The position numbers and the translations under genes were made by a program. Of a stretch of 64,000 nt of DNA, positions 48,918 through 62,219 are shown piece after piece. This DNA comes from Hydractinia symbiolongicarpus (Eukaryota; Cnidaria; Hydrozoa; Anthoathecata; Hydractiniidae). Position 1 is the first letter of the stretch. Every line of letters begins with the position of its first letter. The stretch is taken from the NCBI RefSeq assembly GCF_029227915.1, contig NC_079887.1, positions 11,594,001 to 11,658,000 on the forward strand, read 5' to 3'. Below the pieces are notes generated by a model. It did no database searches. It saw nothing but the letters and a program-made list of their open reading frames with translations, and had not been told where the DNA came from.

Positions 48918-51900
48918 TTAGATTTTATTATTTGATATCTGTCTCTCATATTCAGGATTTTTAGAAGGATCAATTGCGTCGTCATCATCATCTAAATCGT
49001 CTTTCACTGAACCTTTTTCTAACTGTCGCAAAACTAACTTCTTATAAACGCCATCAAACGCTATGAGCTCGTCATGTGTACCTTGCTCGGCGATCGTTCC
49101 TTTATTTATCACAATCACCTGAAAAGTAATTTACAAAATAGGGTAGTATACAAATAAATAATTTTGAAACAATAGTTTGCTGGAGTCACCAGTTCAATAA
49201 TATCACTGAAGACATTTTTACCCTTGATGCGTCTCTGACGGTGGACAAACGGTGTGCTATAACTAGCACGGTACGACCAACCATAGCTCTATCAATGGCC
49301 TCTTGTACTAAGTGTTCACTTTCTGCGTCCAAAGCACTGGTAGCCTAAAAGACAAAAAAAGAACTAAAAAAATAATGGGGTGGGGGGACGAACAGGATCT
49401 TATATTCTTTTTCTCAACATCAGCCCACGAGCAGCATTAAGGCACACATAAAAAAAAAGAATCACAAAATCTTTCGATAGTGACCATGAATGATCATAGA
49501 AGGCATCCACCAATAAACCTAAAAGAAAATCCATAAGCATTTTGCTTACTTGTGTAAAACGAACATACCTCGTCTAAAAGTAATATATCAGGATCCATCA
49601 GGAGAGCTCGAGCAATGGCAACTCTTTGCTTTTGACCACCGGACAATTTGATACCTCTTTCCCCCACTGATGTTTCATAGCCTTCCTAAAATGTATATAA
49701 AAAATAGCTACGTCGGAATAAGTTTATTATTCGTGTAAACGGGATCTGGTCCTTAGCTTTCTGGTATATTTTTTACTGATAAAGTATTACTAACTTCAAA
49801 CGTTGAAATAAAATCATGAGCATTCGCTTGTCTCGCAGCTTCTTCGATCTAAAAGAATATTCAAAAACATATATAAATCCATGTTACAAAGGAGAAATAT
49901 ATGGAAGCGATAATGCTTAACAAACACATACTTCAGCCTGCGTTGCATCTCTTCCATATGCTATATTTTTCGCGATGGTCGTAGCAAATAGGATGGGCTC
50001 TTGACTGACTATCCCCATTCTCTTTCGAAACCAACTGGTATCAATATCTTTCAGTGAATGGTCACCTAAAACCCAGAAAATACTTTGTTTAACTAACATT
50101 TCAAGGCAACGATATTTTACAGAAGTCCAAATGTTACGAGTAAGAGGAAATAGCGTCCAAAAAATCTTTTCTATTAAAGTATTTACTCGTCACAAAATGT
50201 TATTACTCCCAAAAGAAATCCTAGTGCGTTTTCATATAATTTATTTATACAAATTCTGGATACAAAATCCACACAACCTTTACATACCTACTGTAACAAC
50301 ACCATCGATAGGATCATAAAATCTTTCCAAAAGATTTATCACTGTACTTTTCCCTCCACCTGAAGGTCCAACCAACGCTATGGTTTCACCTGGTTTCATC
50401 GTAAACGAGAAAGCCTGAAATGTTTGAAAACATCAACACAATTTTCTATTATCAGAAGGCCCGAGAATTAGAATCCTTTTCCATGCAACTACTAAAGAGC
50501 TACCTGATTTTCTAGCACCTACGAAATTAAAAATTATTCATGTTTGTAAGAAGTGGTTATCAAAGATTACAAAGTCATTATTCGTAGGAAATCCGTTTCT
50601 TGCTGACTTCAATAAGGACAAAATTAATACTTTTTATTATTATTACCTTTAAAACGGAGGTATCAGGTCTTGAAGGGTAATGAAAGTAAACGTCATCAAA
50701 GGATATGTTGACTAGAGGTAAAAAAAATACTTGATCAAATAATAGGACAAAAAATTTGACGTTAAATTTGATAAATACAAAAAGATTCGCCAACACTTTG
50801 GACATCATGAGATGTCAAATTTTTTTAACATGAACACAACTTGACATAAATGAAACAATTATTACTGTCAAGGACTAACTTAATAACTTCAAATTTCCAA
50901 TTAATATAATAGTGCTGAAGTGATATTCTTGCTTTGATTGTTCCGAGTGTTCACCTTTTTATAAGCATCCCGAAAATTGACTATGGGTTTAATTAAACCC
51001 ACGATTTTCAAATACGCTTATACATGCTTAATTTTCTCTATTAGAACTAATACACAGTCAACGCTGGTTGTAGTTGTGGACAGAGACATTTTAATTTTCT
51101 GAGTGAGTGTCAGAGTGAGTGTCATAACAAACAGACAACACCGCTTTCTTGTCTCTCCAACTACATTCTTATCGCTTAGCTCTTACATATTTTTACTTAC
51201 TGATGTTTAAGTATTAAGTCTCAAAGTATTTGTTCAGTCTTTAAATTACAAAATATGCTTAATTTTTAGAGCAATCTTAGCCTCGTATACTTATAAAACA
51301 AAACACGATCAACGATTGTAACCATTTGCAGCTAACTGATTTATGCTTCCTAAGTTGGTGCAAGAATTTCAACATGAATGCAATCTTACCTTTAGCATCT
51401 GATAATTGAACAGTTCCAGGTGTTAGTGCAGGAACTCGATCAAGCAACTCAAAGATTCGGACTGACGCACCCACAGCCTGAGATAATAACAAACAAATGT
51501 AGTTGCAAATCATCTTGTTGTCTCGCTCAATAATAAAATATGATAATAATATTAAAAATAATAATAATAATAATAAAATAGTGGTTTTTTGTAATAACTT
51601 CTTCAGCCATATTATTAGATGTCATCTTTTTGTACTATTGTTGCTAGAGATGACAGGGCAGTTAGTACATTATAATTGTAACGTCAGTATTGTTGGATCA
51701 TTTTTACATTTTGTTTAGTTAGCATTTAACTTTGTGAAGAAACTGTTAGGTAGAATGATCTTGCTACAAATTACCTTCATAAAGTCACCATATAAAGAAG
51801 ATAAGAATGCAAAAGCCATTGCAACATTAAGTGCATACAGAATGAAAGCTGAAACAAAAAAGAATTCACAATTCTGTAAAAAAGAACTTTAAAACTGTAA

Positions 51901-54900
51901 AGTACACTAGCCTAAATATCACAAATTAACACAATTTGGAATGAAAAAAGGTAAACGGTACAAAAAGGGTACAAAAAGGGTACAAAAAGGGGACAAAAAG
52001 GGTAACCAACATTGGTAAGAAGTCATCACCCAGCTTACTTAAAAAAGTTAATTGTATTACAGGAATTTCATGTACAACAAGACCAAAAACAACAAACATA
52101 TCAAAATATCAACAAGCAAGATCTATCAACAAGCATATACCTGTGAGTTCACCAACGTTCATATCTCTGTCATGCACTAACTTTCCTCCATACCATAAAA
52201 CAAGGACAATAGCACCCTGAAATAACATAAAAAAAAAATCACGATTATTTAATTTTATTGCCGTTTCCACTTTTTTTACCACATGATGAAAGTGCTCATA
52301 ATGATGGAGCAACATATTGTTTTAATAAAATTAATTCAGAGTAATGGTACAATTCTATTCGAATGTCCTTTGTGAAAGGAGAATAAGAAAAAAAGAACTC
52401 AGTGTAAATTATCCAAAATATATTCACCCTGTTTTCCTTATTTTTGTTAAGCTATAAAATGATTGTGAAGAATCTAAATACTACATGACCTAATACAACA
52501 CTGTTACTAGCTTAACGTTAGTACAATTTTTGTCAACATTCACAATCTAACTCTTTCATTTATTTTACACATACCTGCGTCATGATTCCCATGCCCATAT
52601 TAAAAAAACCTAAAAAAAGGATACAAATACAAAATAGGTTTTTAATGTATAACAAAAAAGCAAATAAAATCAATGACAGAAAATAAATTAGAGTTTGCAA
52701 TGATTTTTTCTGGTCTTGTGTGTTTTATAGACTTGACTTTGGATTGTTGCTGAGCAGAAGAATGTCATAAATTCACATCATATCTTATTAAAAACCAGGA
52801 AAAATTAATACAGAAATTTATCCTTTTGTCTCTGCATATATTGGTTTACTCACAATGCAAAAACATTCCAGCAAAAGTTACTATTATAATGGATAACTTA
52901 CCACCTGCCAGAGACAGTTTAGCCCCAGCTTTAAAGCTCTCCTCAACAGCTTCTCCATATTCACTAGAGCTTTTAGGTTCTTGTGAAAACGAACGTACTG
53001 TTCGTAGGGAGCCAATTGTTTCTTCTGCTGATGAGGCAGATTTTGCAAGTTCATCTTGAAATATTTTTTGTTGGTCACGAACATATGCACCTATCAGATA
53101 ATATCACGAATATTATTTTTTATATATTTATGTAGACTTTCAGAATAATCAGAAAAAAATTAAAAAATTAGGGTTTGCTGAGACACAAACTTTTAAGTTA
53201 TTTATAGTAACTTAAAACTAAAACCAAAACATATACGTGGGCTTTAAATTGACAACTTCTAAATTGTGATAATCTAAACGGTTATATAAAAAAATCATAC
53301 ATGCATACCGTATTTTTGTGCACCAATGGCAACGAGAGGAACCACAGCCAATAAAACACCACCTAGTCGTGGGCTTGTAATCAACATAATAATAACGGAT
53401 CCCAGGATTTGTAAAACATATCTCACCAACATGGATATATTGACCTACAGAACAAAAAAAATGACTCCATAAATATGTACAGTTGTCTCAATTTTTTTTT
53501 TACTTTTTTTTTTTTTTACAACAACGAAATTAGTTGATATCCCTAAACAAAAGCATACTTACAGATAATGCATTCTGTACAACCTGGCAGTCCGATGACA
53601 AACGATTCATTAACTCCCCAGTTCTATAAAAATCAGGCGTTTATTGGTTATAAGAAAACAAACATTTGAAAAACTTTTTTTTATTATATATTTGTATTCG
53701 CTATGCTAACTTAGGCATAAATGGTTATATTCTTTCAACTGAAACAGCTGAAAATTCTATGAAGAAGATCCATGGTGAAAGTGTTTTACTTACCTATTTA
53801 AATCAAAGAAAGCAACTTCCTGGCTTATCATGTGGTCAAATAACTGAAATAAAAAAGTATATTATAACACACTGATGTATATAAGAAAGTCATGGAGAGA
53901 TACAATGTTTGTTTACAATCACTTCACTTTTCAAAATATTTAAAAAAGTGCCAGAAATGTCCAATCAAAGGTATTGAAATTTGTATACATTTCTTATTTC
54001 TTGATCTTGAAAGATAACACTCTTGTACATGGAAAGAAATCATAAATTCAAACTCAGTAATTACAAACACTCATTGAGTAAAATTTTTTTTTAAAATTAA
54101 CTGTCCATAATGAAAGTCAGTTTAAACTTGGTAGTTCTGGGTCTAAAATATATCATTTAGCTTTACTCACATTCCTTCGTAGCCTAGCAACTAAACTTTG
54201 GCCAGCCAGCGTGTACAACCAAGCACGAAAAAAAGATGCAAATCCTCCAATCATGTATATTATAAACAAGGTCAAAATCTCCCTGTTTAAATCATCTAAA
54301 TTAACAATTTATATAATACATTTAATCTGAATCTGAATACAAAACTATAAAAAATTTTCATCCAAATTAGCAAACTATTATCAACAGATTAGGAAACAAT
54401 TATGCTTGGGAATAGTATTGTTTACCTGTTTTAGTTCAACTTTATGTATACTCACTGTAATCATTATTGAAGTTTCTTTCACTGCTGATTTTTATGTACG
54501 AATCACAAATTATAAAAGGGTGGTTATGCCTTATCTACACTCTTTAGTTATCCAGACAGCATGTCTTTAATGTTCATCTACCCAACAACGCTGCTACAAA
54601 AAATTGCAATTCAATAGAAAGTCTCACCCATAGTCCCTACAGCAGCAGCTTGAATCACCTTTCCAAAAAACAAAGGGGCAATCATTTGTGAGCCTGTTGA
54701 GCCAATCAACCCAATAGTTCCGATGAACAACTTCCAAAATTCCTGGAAAATTAAATTCAAAATTTGTAAGCAAAAAAGGTTACTTGTACAGATACACTGT
54801 AAATGCTTGATTCAGTGTGGGCAGTCAATTTTTATTTTCCCTAAAATTCCTTAACTTTTCTAGGTTTTTCAGAATTGCTGGCCAATATGTTTATGTTGAT

Positions 54901-55614
54901 ACATCCATAAGGTATGTCTACAACACACCTATGAATCAATTTGTTATATATATGCTGTTTTTGATATTGTTACTAATACACAACAGTTTACAAACCTCTC
55001 TTATTCACAAAGTTAGCACTTACTGGTTTTGCTAATGACATCAACCTTTTAACATTAACATTTTTCTTCTCTTTTGTGCCATCATTAGAGCCAGACTCTT
55101 TGTCATTTAGAACTGCATATCGATTTTGCAGTTTACGAAGGTAAATTAAATATCTGATGTACCATAAAATGTCCAATATAGAAAATACAAATGATGAAAT
55201 GCACAATGCATAATATCCATTATGTTGCATTATATTTTTATTACTTTCGTATTTTTTTAAAACTACTATGTCTTTGTATGTAATGTATACAAAGCTACTA
55301 AGCAAAATAATAAATGATAGCATTTTCAAGAACATCTGCTTGCCTTTGTTGTTGACCCCATTTTGTCCAGCTTGAACAGTCATATTCTCCAGTAACGCAT
55401 ATGCCACAATCAAGATGACACATCGTGCAAAACTGATACACACCAACTCGAAAACAGACGTTGAAATTGAGAACTCCGTAATACTAGCTGTTGTATCACT
55501 TGATGGAATTTTTATAACCCATAATGCAATTGCAGATATGAAATCTGCCAACAGAAAAAATGCTGAAAATGTGTAGAAACGTGCCACAGGAAATCGAAAT
55601 GTGGGATTTTCCAT
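48918..55614 (-). CDS. ABCB-type half transporter with an extra N-terminal membrane domain
   Basis: Eighteen coding exons with matching phases: 55614-55024, 54742-54628, 54295-54171, 53843-53794, 53623-53563, 53444-53309, 53090-52902, 52609-52575, 52216-52141, 51848-51775, 51477-51390, 50711-50647, 50414-50288, 50065-49932, 49848-49795, 49685-49569, 49344-49222, 49118-48918. The product is 786 residues. Exon 1 gives four membrane segments (about 13-34, 54-75, 95-115, 134-156), like the TMD0 of TAP-type transporters. A six-helix ABC membrane domain follows ([19 protein letters not shown]), then the ATPase: Walker [10 protein letters not shown] (551-559), Q-loop VSQEP (about 599), signature LSGGQ (654-658), Walker B ILLLDE (to 679), SALD, and H-loop His710. 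All catalytic residues are present. The core resembles ABCB10/TAP-like proteins; it should act as a homodimer in an organelle membrane. The C tail is acidic ([12 protein letters not shown]). A possible acceptor (TTTTGTAG) 17 bases before the ATG suggests a 5' exon. Confidence 0.93.
51958..52002. repeat. 12-bp tandem repeat in an ABC transporter intron
   Basis: GTACAAAAAGGG is repeated nearly four times in the intron between the exons at 52216 and 51848. Confidence 0.85.
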
Positions 55615-55619
55615 TTCAG

Positions 55620-56395
55620 TAACTTTAACCTACAAAAGATTGTTAGATGAAGTTCTGCACACATAGATATACATGTCGTAAACTAAAATAAATAAAATGT
55701 TTGTAAAAAACAACAACAACATCTCATTACAACATGTAAAAAAAGTTTAAAAAACTAAATAAAAACATTAAATATATAAATCAATCAGTTGCTTGATATA
55801 TGTGTATGTGTGATAATGTATTAATGTAAGCTATTATTTGGTAATGGACAAAAATAAAAGGCGTGATCAAATTTAAATAATTTGACTACTTATATAATGT
55901 TACATAATGTATATAAAATATTATATATTATTTACTTACTCACTTGTACTTAGTAACACATTTACACATTTTTAAAATATGCTCATGTCTGTAATTTGGT
56001 AAAAATTAAAAACTGTATAATCATTTTTGCAAACTTAACATTGCAGTAAGGATATATAAATGGGTTTTAAAAATAAATTTCTGATCCAATAATTATCAAC
56101 AGTTCACAAATTTTACTACCTAGCATTTTTTTAATATTTTGTTTTATGCTGATTTGACAAAAAAAATGCCTAACACTGCATTTTAAAAATGTAACATAAT
56201 AGCCTAAAAATGCAAAAAAGCTTTTTGTTGACCAATCTGTTGTAGATCAATTCATAGTGTAAACAATATATGAGGAGGTAAATCAATATTTAGCTTATTT
56301 TAGTTGTGCTGACTTCAGTAAACCTTCCAGCTGTCCAATTTGCTTAGACTTATAATGTTTATTTTCTGTTATGTGATGCTAAACCTGATAACACT
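55620..56395. other. No gene seen; upstream of the ABC transporter
   Basis: AT-rich, presumably containing the promoter and first non-coding exon of the transporter, neither of which can be placed. Confidence 0.35.
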
Positions 56396-56399
56396 TGCA

Positions 56400-56670
56400 G
56401 AATACCATTGACTCCTGTAAACCACTGGTGCTTCCTTTCCGGCACTGACCAAGCACTGCAGACATATGATCAAGTATCTGGATTTATGACCCAGTTGTTG
56501 ATTGGTGGTCACCCCATCACTGATAAATTTGTATGCTCTCCATGCTGCTCTTACTGCACGGTTTCCTTGTACAACCAATTGGCTCTAAGAGTTGTAAAGG
56601 TTTTTGTCCAGTGGTGGGAGAAACGGGTAATTTCAATTCCTACTTGTGCCTTTTACTGATGGGGATGTGG
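56400..56670. other. GC-richer insert, probably a dispersed repeat
   Basis: About 270 bp with clearly higher GC than its neighbours. Open frames on both strands (+ 56408-56659, - 56369-56578) mirror each other and match no known domain. Probably a SINE-like or other dispersed repeat. Confidence 0.35.
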
Positions 56671-56679
56671 GGCTTCCTA

Positions 56680-57960
56680 TGTCAGCCAAATCAATAATGG
56701 CTCAGCTTGTGCATGCTACCTTTAGTTCATTATTATTGGATAGCAGAAATAAAAAACTTTATTATTGCTTTCACAAAATTACTTCCAGAACACTTTATTG
56801 CGCATTATCACTTGTACTGTTGTTTTCGAAACTATAGTAAATTAAAGACCTGTCGTCTTTTAAGATGTTATAATACAAAAAATAACACAAAAAAAATTCA
56901 TAATAAATTCGAATACAGGTAATAATTATAGTTTTCAAGTGATAAACTCATGTCCAAAACTGATATTTATGACAATGAAACATTATTTTATTCTGCGAAT
57001 TATATATATTTCTTTCAAAAAATGATGAATAAAATTACTTTCAGACAATAACAGGAGACAGTTATTCTTGTTTAGTATTCCCTTACTTCGTTCAATCAGA
57101 ATGCATTTGTTTACATCCTGCTGAATTATGTCACACAAGTTAATATTTTACCGAACAGAAAGGCCTCATCGACACTGTCATGGTGGCGACCGTAGTACTA
57201 CTTTGATCTTAAATATCTTGAGAGCCAAAGCTCACAAATATAGTTCTTTCTCCTTTAAATCAAATAAATACCTGTTAAAATGTGACACCAATCTGTAATT
57301 CAAAATTATTAAACTACTGTCTTATATCTCAGTTTTATCAGTGTTATATTCTATAGAGAAAACCATGCATAACTTCTATTGTTTCACTACAAATTGCATA
57401 CTTAGAAAACAATTTGGATTTCTGAATAAACATTCTCCAGAACATGCTATCATGCACTCAAAACTACTTTGAAGATAAGTATACTCTGGGTATCTTTGCT
57501 GACTTGTTTAAAGCATTTGATAGTTTGGTTAAAGGGAACCCAGCTCTTTATTCTTCTCTATTATTAATTTTAAAGGGAGCTCAAGGTATAAAATAATGTT
57601 GGACTTATGTTATAGAGCTTAAAAAGTTGGTTAACAAGTCTTTTTCAATTTTAAAAAAACGTTTTCTGTTCTCAAAATATTCACATTTGAAGAATTTCAG
57701 ATTTAATTATGCTGCATAAATTATGATATCAAAGTAATAGGAAATTTCGACATTTTGTGTGATAGTTATTTTAGACCTGTCAAGGGGTGTGCATTCAAAC
57801 TTTATGCGAAGATATTAGAAAGGTGAATAATTAATTAAAATAATTTTTTGCTGAATTTACAATAATTTGTAAGTCCCAGGCCTCTTAATCTTTTGCCGAC
57901 GACCTAATAACTCAAGATCTGCAACTTGGTTTGCAATTAAATTTCCAGGTAAGCTTGTAT
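56680..57960. other. No gene seen
   Basis: AT-rich, no recognised reading frame or repeat boundary. Confidence 0.4.
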
Positions 57961-57964
57961 ATGC

Positions 57965-58832
57965 GATGGCCCCAATGGCTCACTTCTCTTTTCAATAAAA
58001 ACACTTCTCTTCTTAGTCAAAACAATTTTCTTCTTTCCTTTGGAATCTTCTCTTCCGTTCCAAACACTTCTCTTCCAAAGTGAGAAACACTTCTCTTCCA
58101 TGAACTCAAAAAAATCCCAGACCTAATTCTGGTACGGAATATTGATTGAGCTAGATTTTGCTTACTCACGTTTTTAATTAAATGATCCACATCCAGGTTT
58201 TTCGCGTTTTTGATAATTAAGAGAGAGTGAATATATTATGTATCTGTTTAAGGCATTCTTTTATCTTTTTTAATATGCAAGTTTTTATAAGAATACCAAA
58301 ATTTTAACCAAGCTGGCCATTGTGCTAAACAAAAAAAATATTGTTTTGATCTAAAATCCTAGCCTGATATTTTTGTAAGGAAAATCCATTATAATAAAGA
58401 AAAAGCATGTGCTTTGCTTGGTTGACACCACCATAATTTTGCCATTTATTATGTCTATTGATAAATAAAATTAATTACTCTGATACTGATCTTAATTGAC
58501 TTGTGATATTATTTTATTTATGCACATGCTTGGGGACCTGCTACAATATTTTAATAATAATATTTATATTTGTAAATTGAGCACGTGTTAGCCAAGTATA
58601 CTTCTTGCGAAAAGTGAAAAAAATTATAAAGACCATGGGTGTAAAATTGCAGACCAGATTTTTAAAATTACCTGTGGAAAGAAAGTTTGGGGCCACATGC
58701 AGAGAAGTGTTAAGTGCAGAAGAGAACTGTTAAAATGCAGAAGAGAAGTGTGAGAATATAGAAGAGAACTGTTTGGATCGTAGAGGAGAAGTGTCTTCAA
58801 ATTGGAAGAAACGTGAGCCATAGGAGCCATTG
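57965..58832. mobile_element. Foldback-like element with CACTTCTCTT-iterated ends
   Basis: The left arm starts GATGGCCCCAATGGCTCAC and then repeats ACACTTCTCTT-type words to about 58110. The right arm, inverted, starts CAATGGCTCCTATGGCTCAC and repeats the same words back to about 58690. Arms are about 140 bp; the AT-rich interior has no gene. The layout copies that of the G/C-rich element at 29580. Confidence 0.65.
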
Positions 58833-58839
58833 TATGTAA

Positions 58840-59350
58840 ATTTCAATAAAAACCAGCATGCAGATCCTGTCGATATTATTCAGAATAAAATTTATAAACA
58901 ACAAATATCAGTCACAAATGATATTTAAAGTACCGCCTGAATGTAATGTTACATGTGCACGATAGTTATCACCTTTACATGAGCTTTCGGTAGCGTCAGA
59001 ACTTTCGTTTTTATTATATATCCATTGTTAAATACGTGATCTATTTTTGCATGTCAGAGTTCGTGTCCCACACATGAAATTTAATGATAGCAAGAAATTT
59101 TCGTGTGGCCTATTGTTTTTTATAATTACCGCAGCTGCTAAGGGATTAACACAAAAAAATATTTAAAAAGTTAATTACCCTTCGTGTCTCTATTGTTTCA
59201 GCGCAACATTTACCATTATTGTTTCAGCGCACGAACATCTTTTATTTACACATGAGAGTATGTCTGATTTCGTAAACGCGTAAGCGAATGTTATTGTTCT
59301 GCACATAAAAGAAATGTTATATGTTTGTGTATACACGCAACGAGTTATAA
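58840..59350. other. No gene seen
   Basis: AT-rich, with a duplicated TTGTTTCAGCGCA word near 59197 and 59220. Confidence 0.4.
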
Positions 59351-59357
59351 ATATTTA

Positions 59358-59545
59358 AAAATTTAAGCACAAAGAACTGCGATAGAAAAGCTTGTTAGAT
59401 ATGATTTTTTAAATCACGTTTTCAAAATTTAAGACAAAGAATACCGATGGAAAAGCTTTGTTAGATCGCATTTTAAAATTTAAGAACGAAAAGAGGCGAT
59501 AGAAATGCTTTTTAGATAACAGTTTAAAAATTTAAGAATGAAGTT
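59358..59545. repeat. About 51-66-bp tandem repeat, three to four copies
   Basis: AAAATTTAAG recurs about every 51-66 bases, each followed by a GCGATAGAAA-like word and a TTAGAT word. These words match, on the opposite strand, the 54-bp unit of the array at 62.2-62.9 kb. Confidence 0.7.
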
Positions 59546-59549
59546 TTTA

Positions 59550-61720
59550 TTATTAACTTTTTTTTAGCGCGGTGAATATATTAATAAAACTTTTTAGCGC
59601 GTTAGGACAAAACACTTGCAAAAAACTTTTTTATTTTTTATGGGTATAAATATCTAAACTAAGAGTGTTAATATTATTCCTGAATATTGTTGATAATTTT
59701 GTGATTGTTAACACATTCAAACAATAATTTGCATGTCTTAAATTCGAACGAAAGTTTTTCGTATATATTATTGTTAACACACAGACTTCTAGATAATAAT
59801 AGAAACATGCAAAATATGTGTGATAACAAGAGACACAAAAGTTTTTTATGTAAACATGACATTGTTACGCGGCATCGTGAAGTGCGTGAACATGTAACAT
59901 TACATTCAAACGGTACTGTGTATACTCTTACAAAATAATACAATCAATAGCTAAAAGATTTATTCAGGTTCTTTTTTAACAATTTAAACATATATTATTG
60001 TATACCATACTTTTTAAATTATATAACTATAGCCATGCGTAATTCCAATATATAAATTTTTTCTGGAAGTAACCTTAAATATGCATGCCCATGAAGTCTT
60101 GGTTCTCAATGATAAGACTTTTTTAGCACGTTGTCTTATGAGTATCCTGTACAGAAAGGGTAGAGCTAAATTATAAATGAGTTAAGGCATGTCATAAGGT
60201 TTTAATTTTCTCAATAGAGCAATGGATATGTGCACACATATACACAAGCAAAATATATAAACAACACAGACCATACGAATTGAAGATATCAACTTAAAAA
60301 AGCAACTTAGCTAGCTATATGCTTAAATATTAAAACTTGCTCTTAAAAAAGAAACTGGAAATTAAAAAAAAAAGATTTTCATTTTTTTATATAATACTTT
60401 ATCACATTTTGTGTACATATTTTTAAATATTAATATTTTATTGCATAGTTTGCAAAAATGTACTGTTTCTGATTAGCTTGCTGCAGCTAGACATATGCTA
60501 GCTGGCTATAGATAACAGGCGAAACACTGTAACGACTGAAGTCAAAGTAACAAAAGAAGTTGCTAACCAATTTTTCCCTGCATAACCTTTTTATCAACCT
60601 TCCACTTTGTGCACTTGCGAATGCGTTTTGTTTATAAAACTTTGATTCTGCAGCCTCAGCAAAAGCTTTTTGTACAGTCAATAAAAAAACACTCTCCAAA
60701 CACTCTCCATCACAATATTATGGAGTTTGTAAATGGCGTGCGATGCAACCTATCAAATCAAGTGATCATAATAATATAGTCACTGACACAAGCACTTTTT
60801 GAAGTTTAAAATTGCAAAAATGTTCTAGAATGTACTCCAATTTAAAACAGAATGACCTCTTTAGTTTCCGCTTAACCTTTTGTTTTGTTTGTGTTGTTCC
60901 CAATGTGGTTGGCTCATTTTTTAGACGACCTTGTCTGTTTTATAAAGAGCTCCTCTCTCTGCTAATGGCTACCTTTTTACACTTAGGTTACCTGAATAGC
61001 TGCCTTGCACAAGGTGACCACATTTGCACCTATGATGCAACCACCTGCTTGTAGGAAAACTTAAATCTTTGTCGGATTTCTATTTTATATTGGAACTTCT
61101 TAAACCACCTTTTAAACCTTGGATTCAATTTTCTGCAAGCGGTTAGCCTGGTTAGCTAAGCTTTCTTTGTGGATATCAAATCCAGTTTATTCCTCAAACG
61201 AAATGTTAGACTCAAACAAATGTCAGAGTAAATCCATAAAATTCAAAAATCCAATCAGCACAAAGTCGGTGGTCACGTCCCGCCCTCTCAAATAGCTCAA
61301 GAATTAATTATATTTCTTTATGTGAGTAAGAACATTTGTGCTTAAAACAAAAGATTTCCTTGATCAAGTAAGCAAAAAACAAATAAATCAAAAAGTGTGG
61401 CCAGTATTCTACCTGCAGAAAAATCATTTAGACCCAGTATAATTTTCCAACCTTGACTGTTTCGATTTCCTGGTGATAAGAAAGTTTTTGCTGGGTCTCT
61501 TGGCTAGCACCGGTCTGCTTTCTTTTAAGACTTCTATCTCTAATGTACTTGGCAAATTATAATGGATATCAGTTTTTAATTCTTTTTTTTTTTCAATTTT
61601 CACAGATTAAAAAATATGTCACTATATTTGATTGAGCTTAGACAGTCTAAGGTTTATCATTTTTTGTTTCTTTTTGTTTCAGTGGACCCCAGTGAAAACA
61701 ATCAACTAACTACCTTAAGT
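59550..61720. other. No gene seen
   Basis: AT-rich. The paired frames at 59674-59943 mirror each other, and the frames at 60487-60699 and 60812-61054 show no domain. A TTCTAGAA word occurs at about 60822. Confidence 0.4.
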
Positions 61721-61732
61721 GGATAAATTTTT

Positions 61733-61838
61733 GCGTGGATTAATTTTCGCGGTTTTCGCGAATTTTGGCCTTTTTTGCGAAATTCAGTCCACGCGAAAAT
61801 TTTGAAGGCCCTTGATTCGCGAAAATTAATCTACGCGA
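61733..61838. repeat. TTCGCG foldback
   Basis: GTGGATTAATTTTCGCG near 61735-61751 is inverted near 61822-61838 (CGCGAAAATTAATCTAC), with further CGCGAA words between. About 105 bp, no coding capacity. Confidence 0.65.
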
Positions 61839-62039
61839 AATTATTTGAAATTTTACAATCGCAAAAATGAAAGTTCGAGAAATCAAAGAAAAAAATCAAA
61901 TTATTGTACTTGATAATATTTTTACGTTTATCTTTCTCGGCAGAACATCGAAAATACTAAGGGGTCATCTACAAATTTGTATAGTGTTAAATAGTTATAC
62001 GATTTTTAAAAAATCTAATACGAATTTTATACGATTTTC

Positions 62040-62190
62040 ATACGAATTGTCATACGAATTATATTCTCTTTTATACGATTTTCATACGAATTGTCATACG
62101 AATTATATTCTCTTTCATACGAATTGTCATACGAATTATATTCTCTTTCATACGAATTGTCATACGAATTATATTCTCTTTTATACAAAT
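62040..62190. repeat. 33-bp tandem repeat in the MITE
   Basis: CATACGAATTGTCATACGAA followed by TTATATTCTCTTT repeats about four times. Confidence 0.85.
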
Positions 62191-62219
62191 TTTCATACGA
62201 ATTATATTTCGTTTTTAAA

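Noticed and set aside
54988-55614. A free-standing 208-residue four-helix membrane protein
   Set aside because: A GTAAGT donor at 55023 and phase-matched downstream exons show it is exon 1 of the ABC transporter.
56369-56659. Overlapping genes on both strands
   Set aside because: Both frames are uninterrupted only because the patch is GC-richer; neither has a recognised domain, so a dispersed repeat is more likely.
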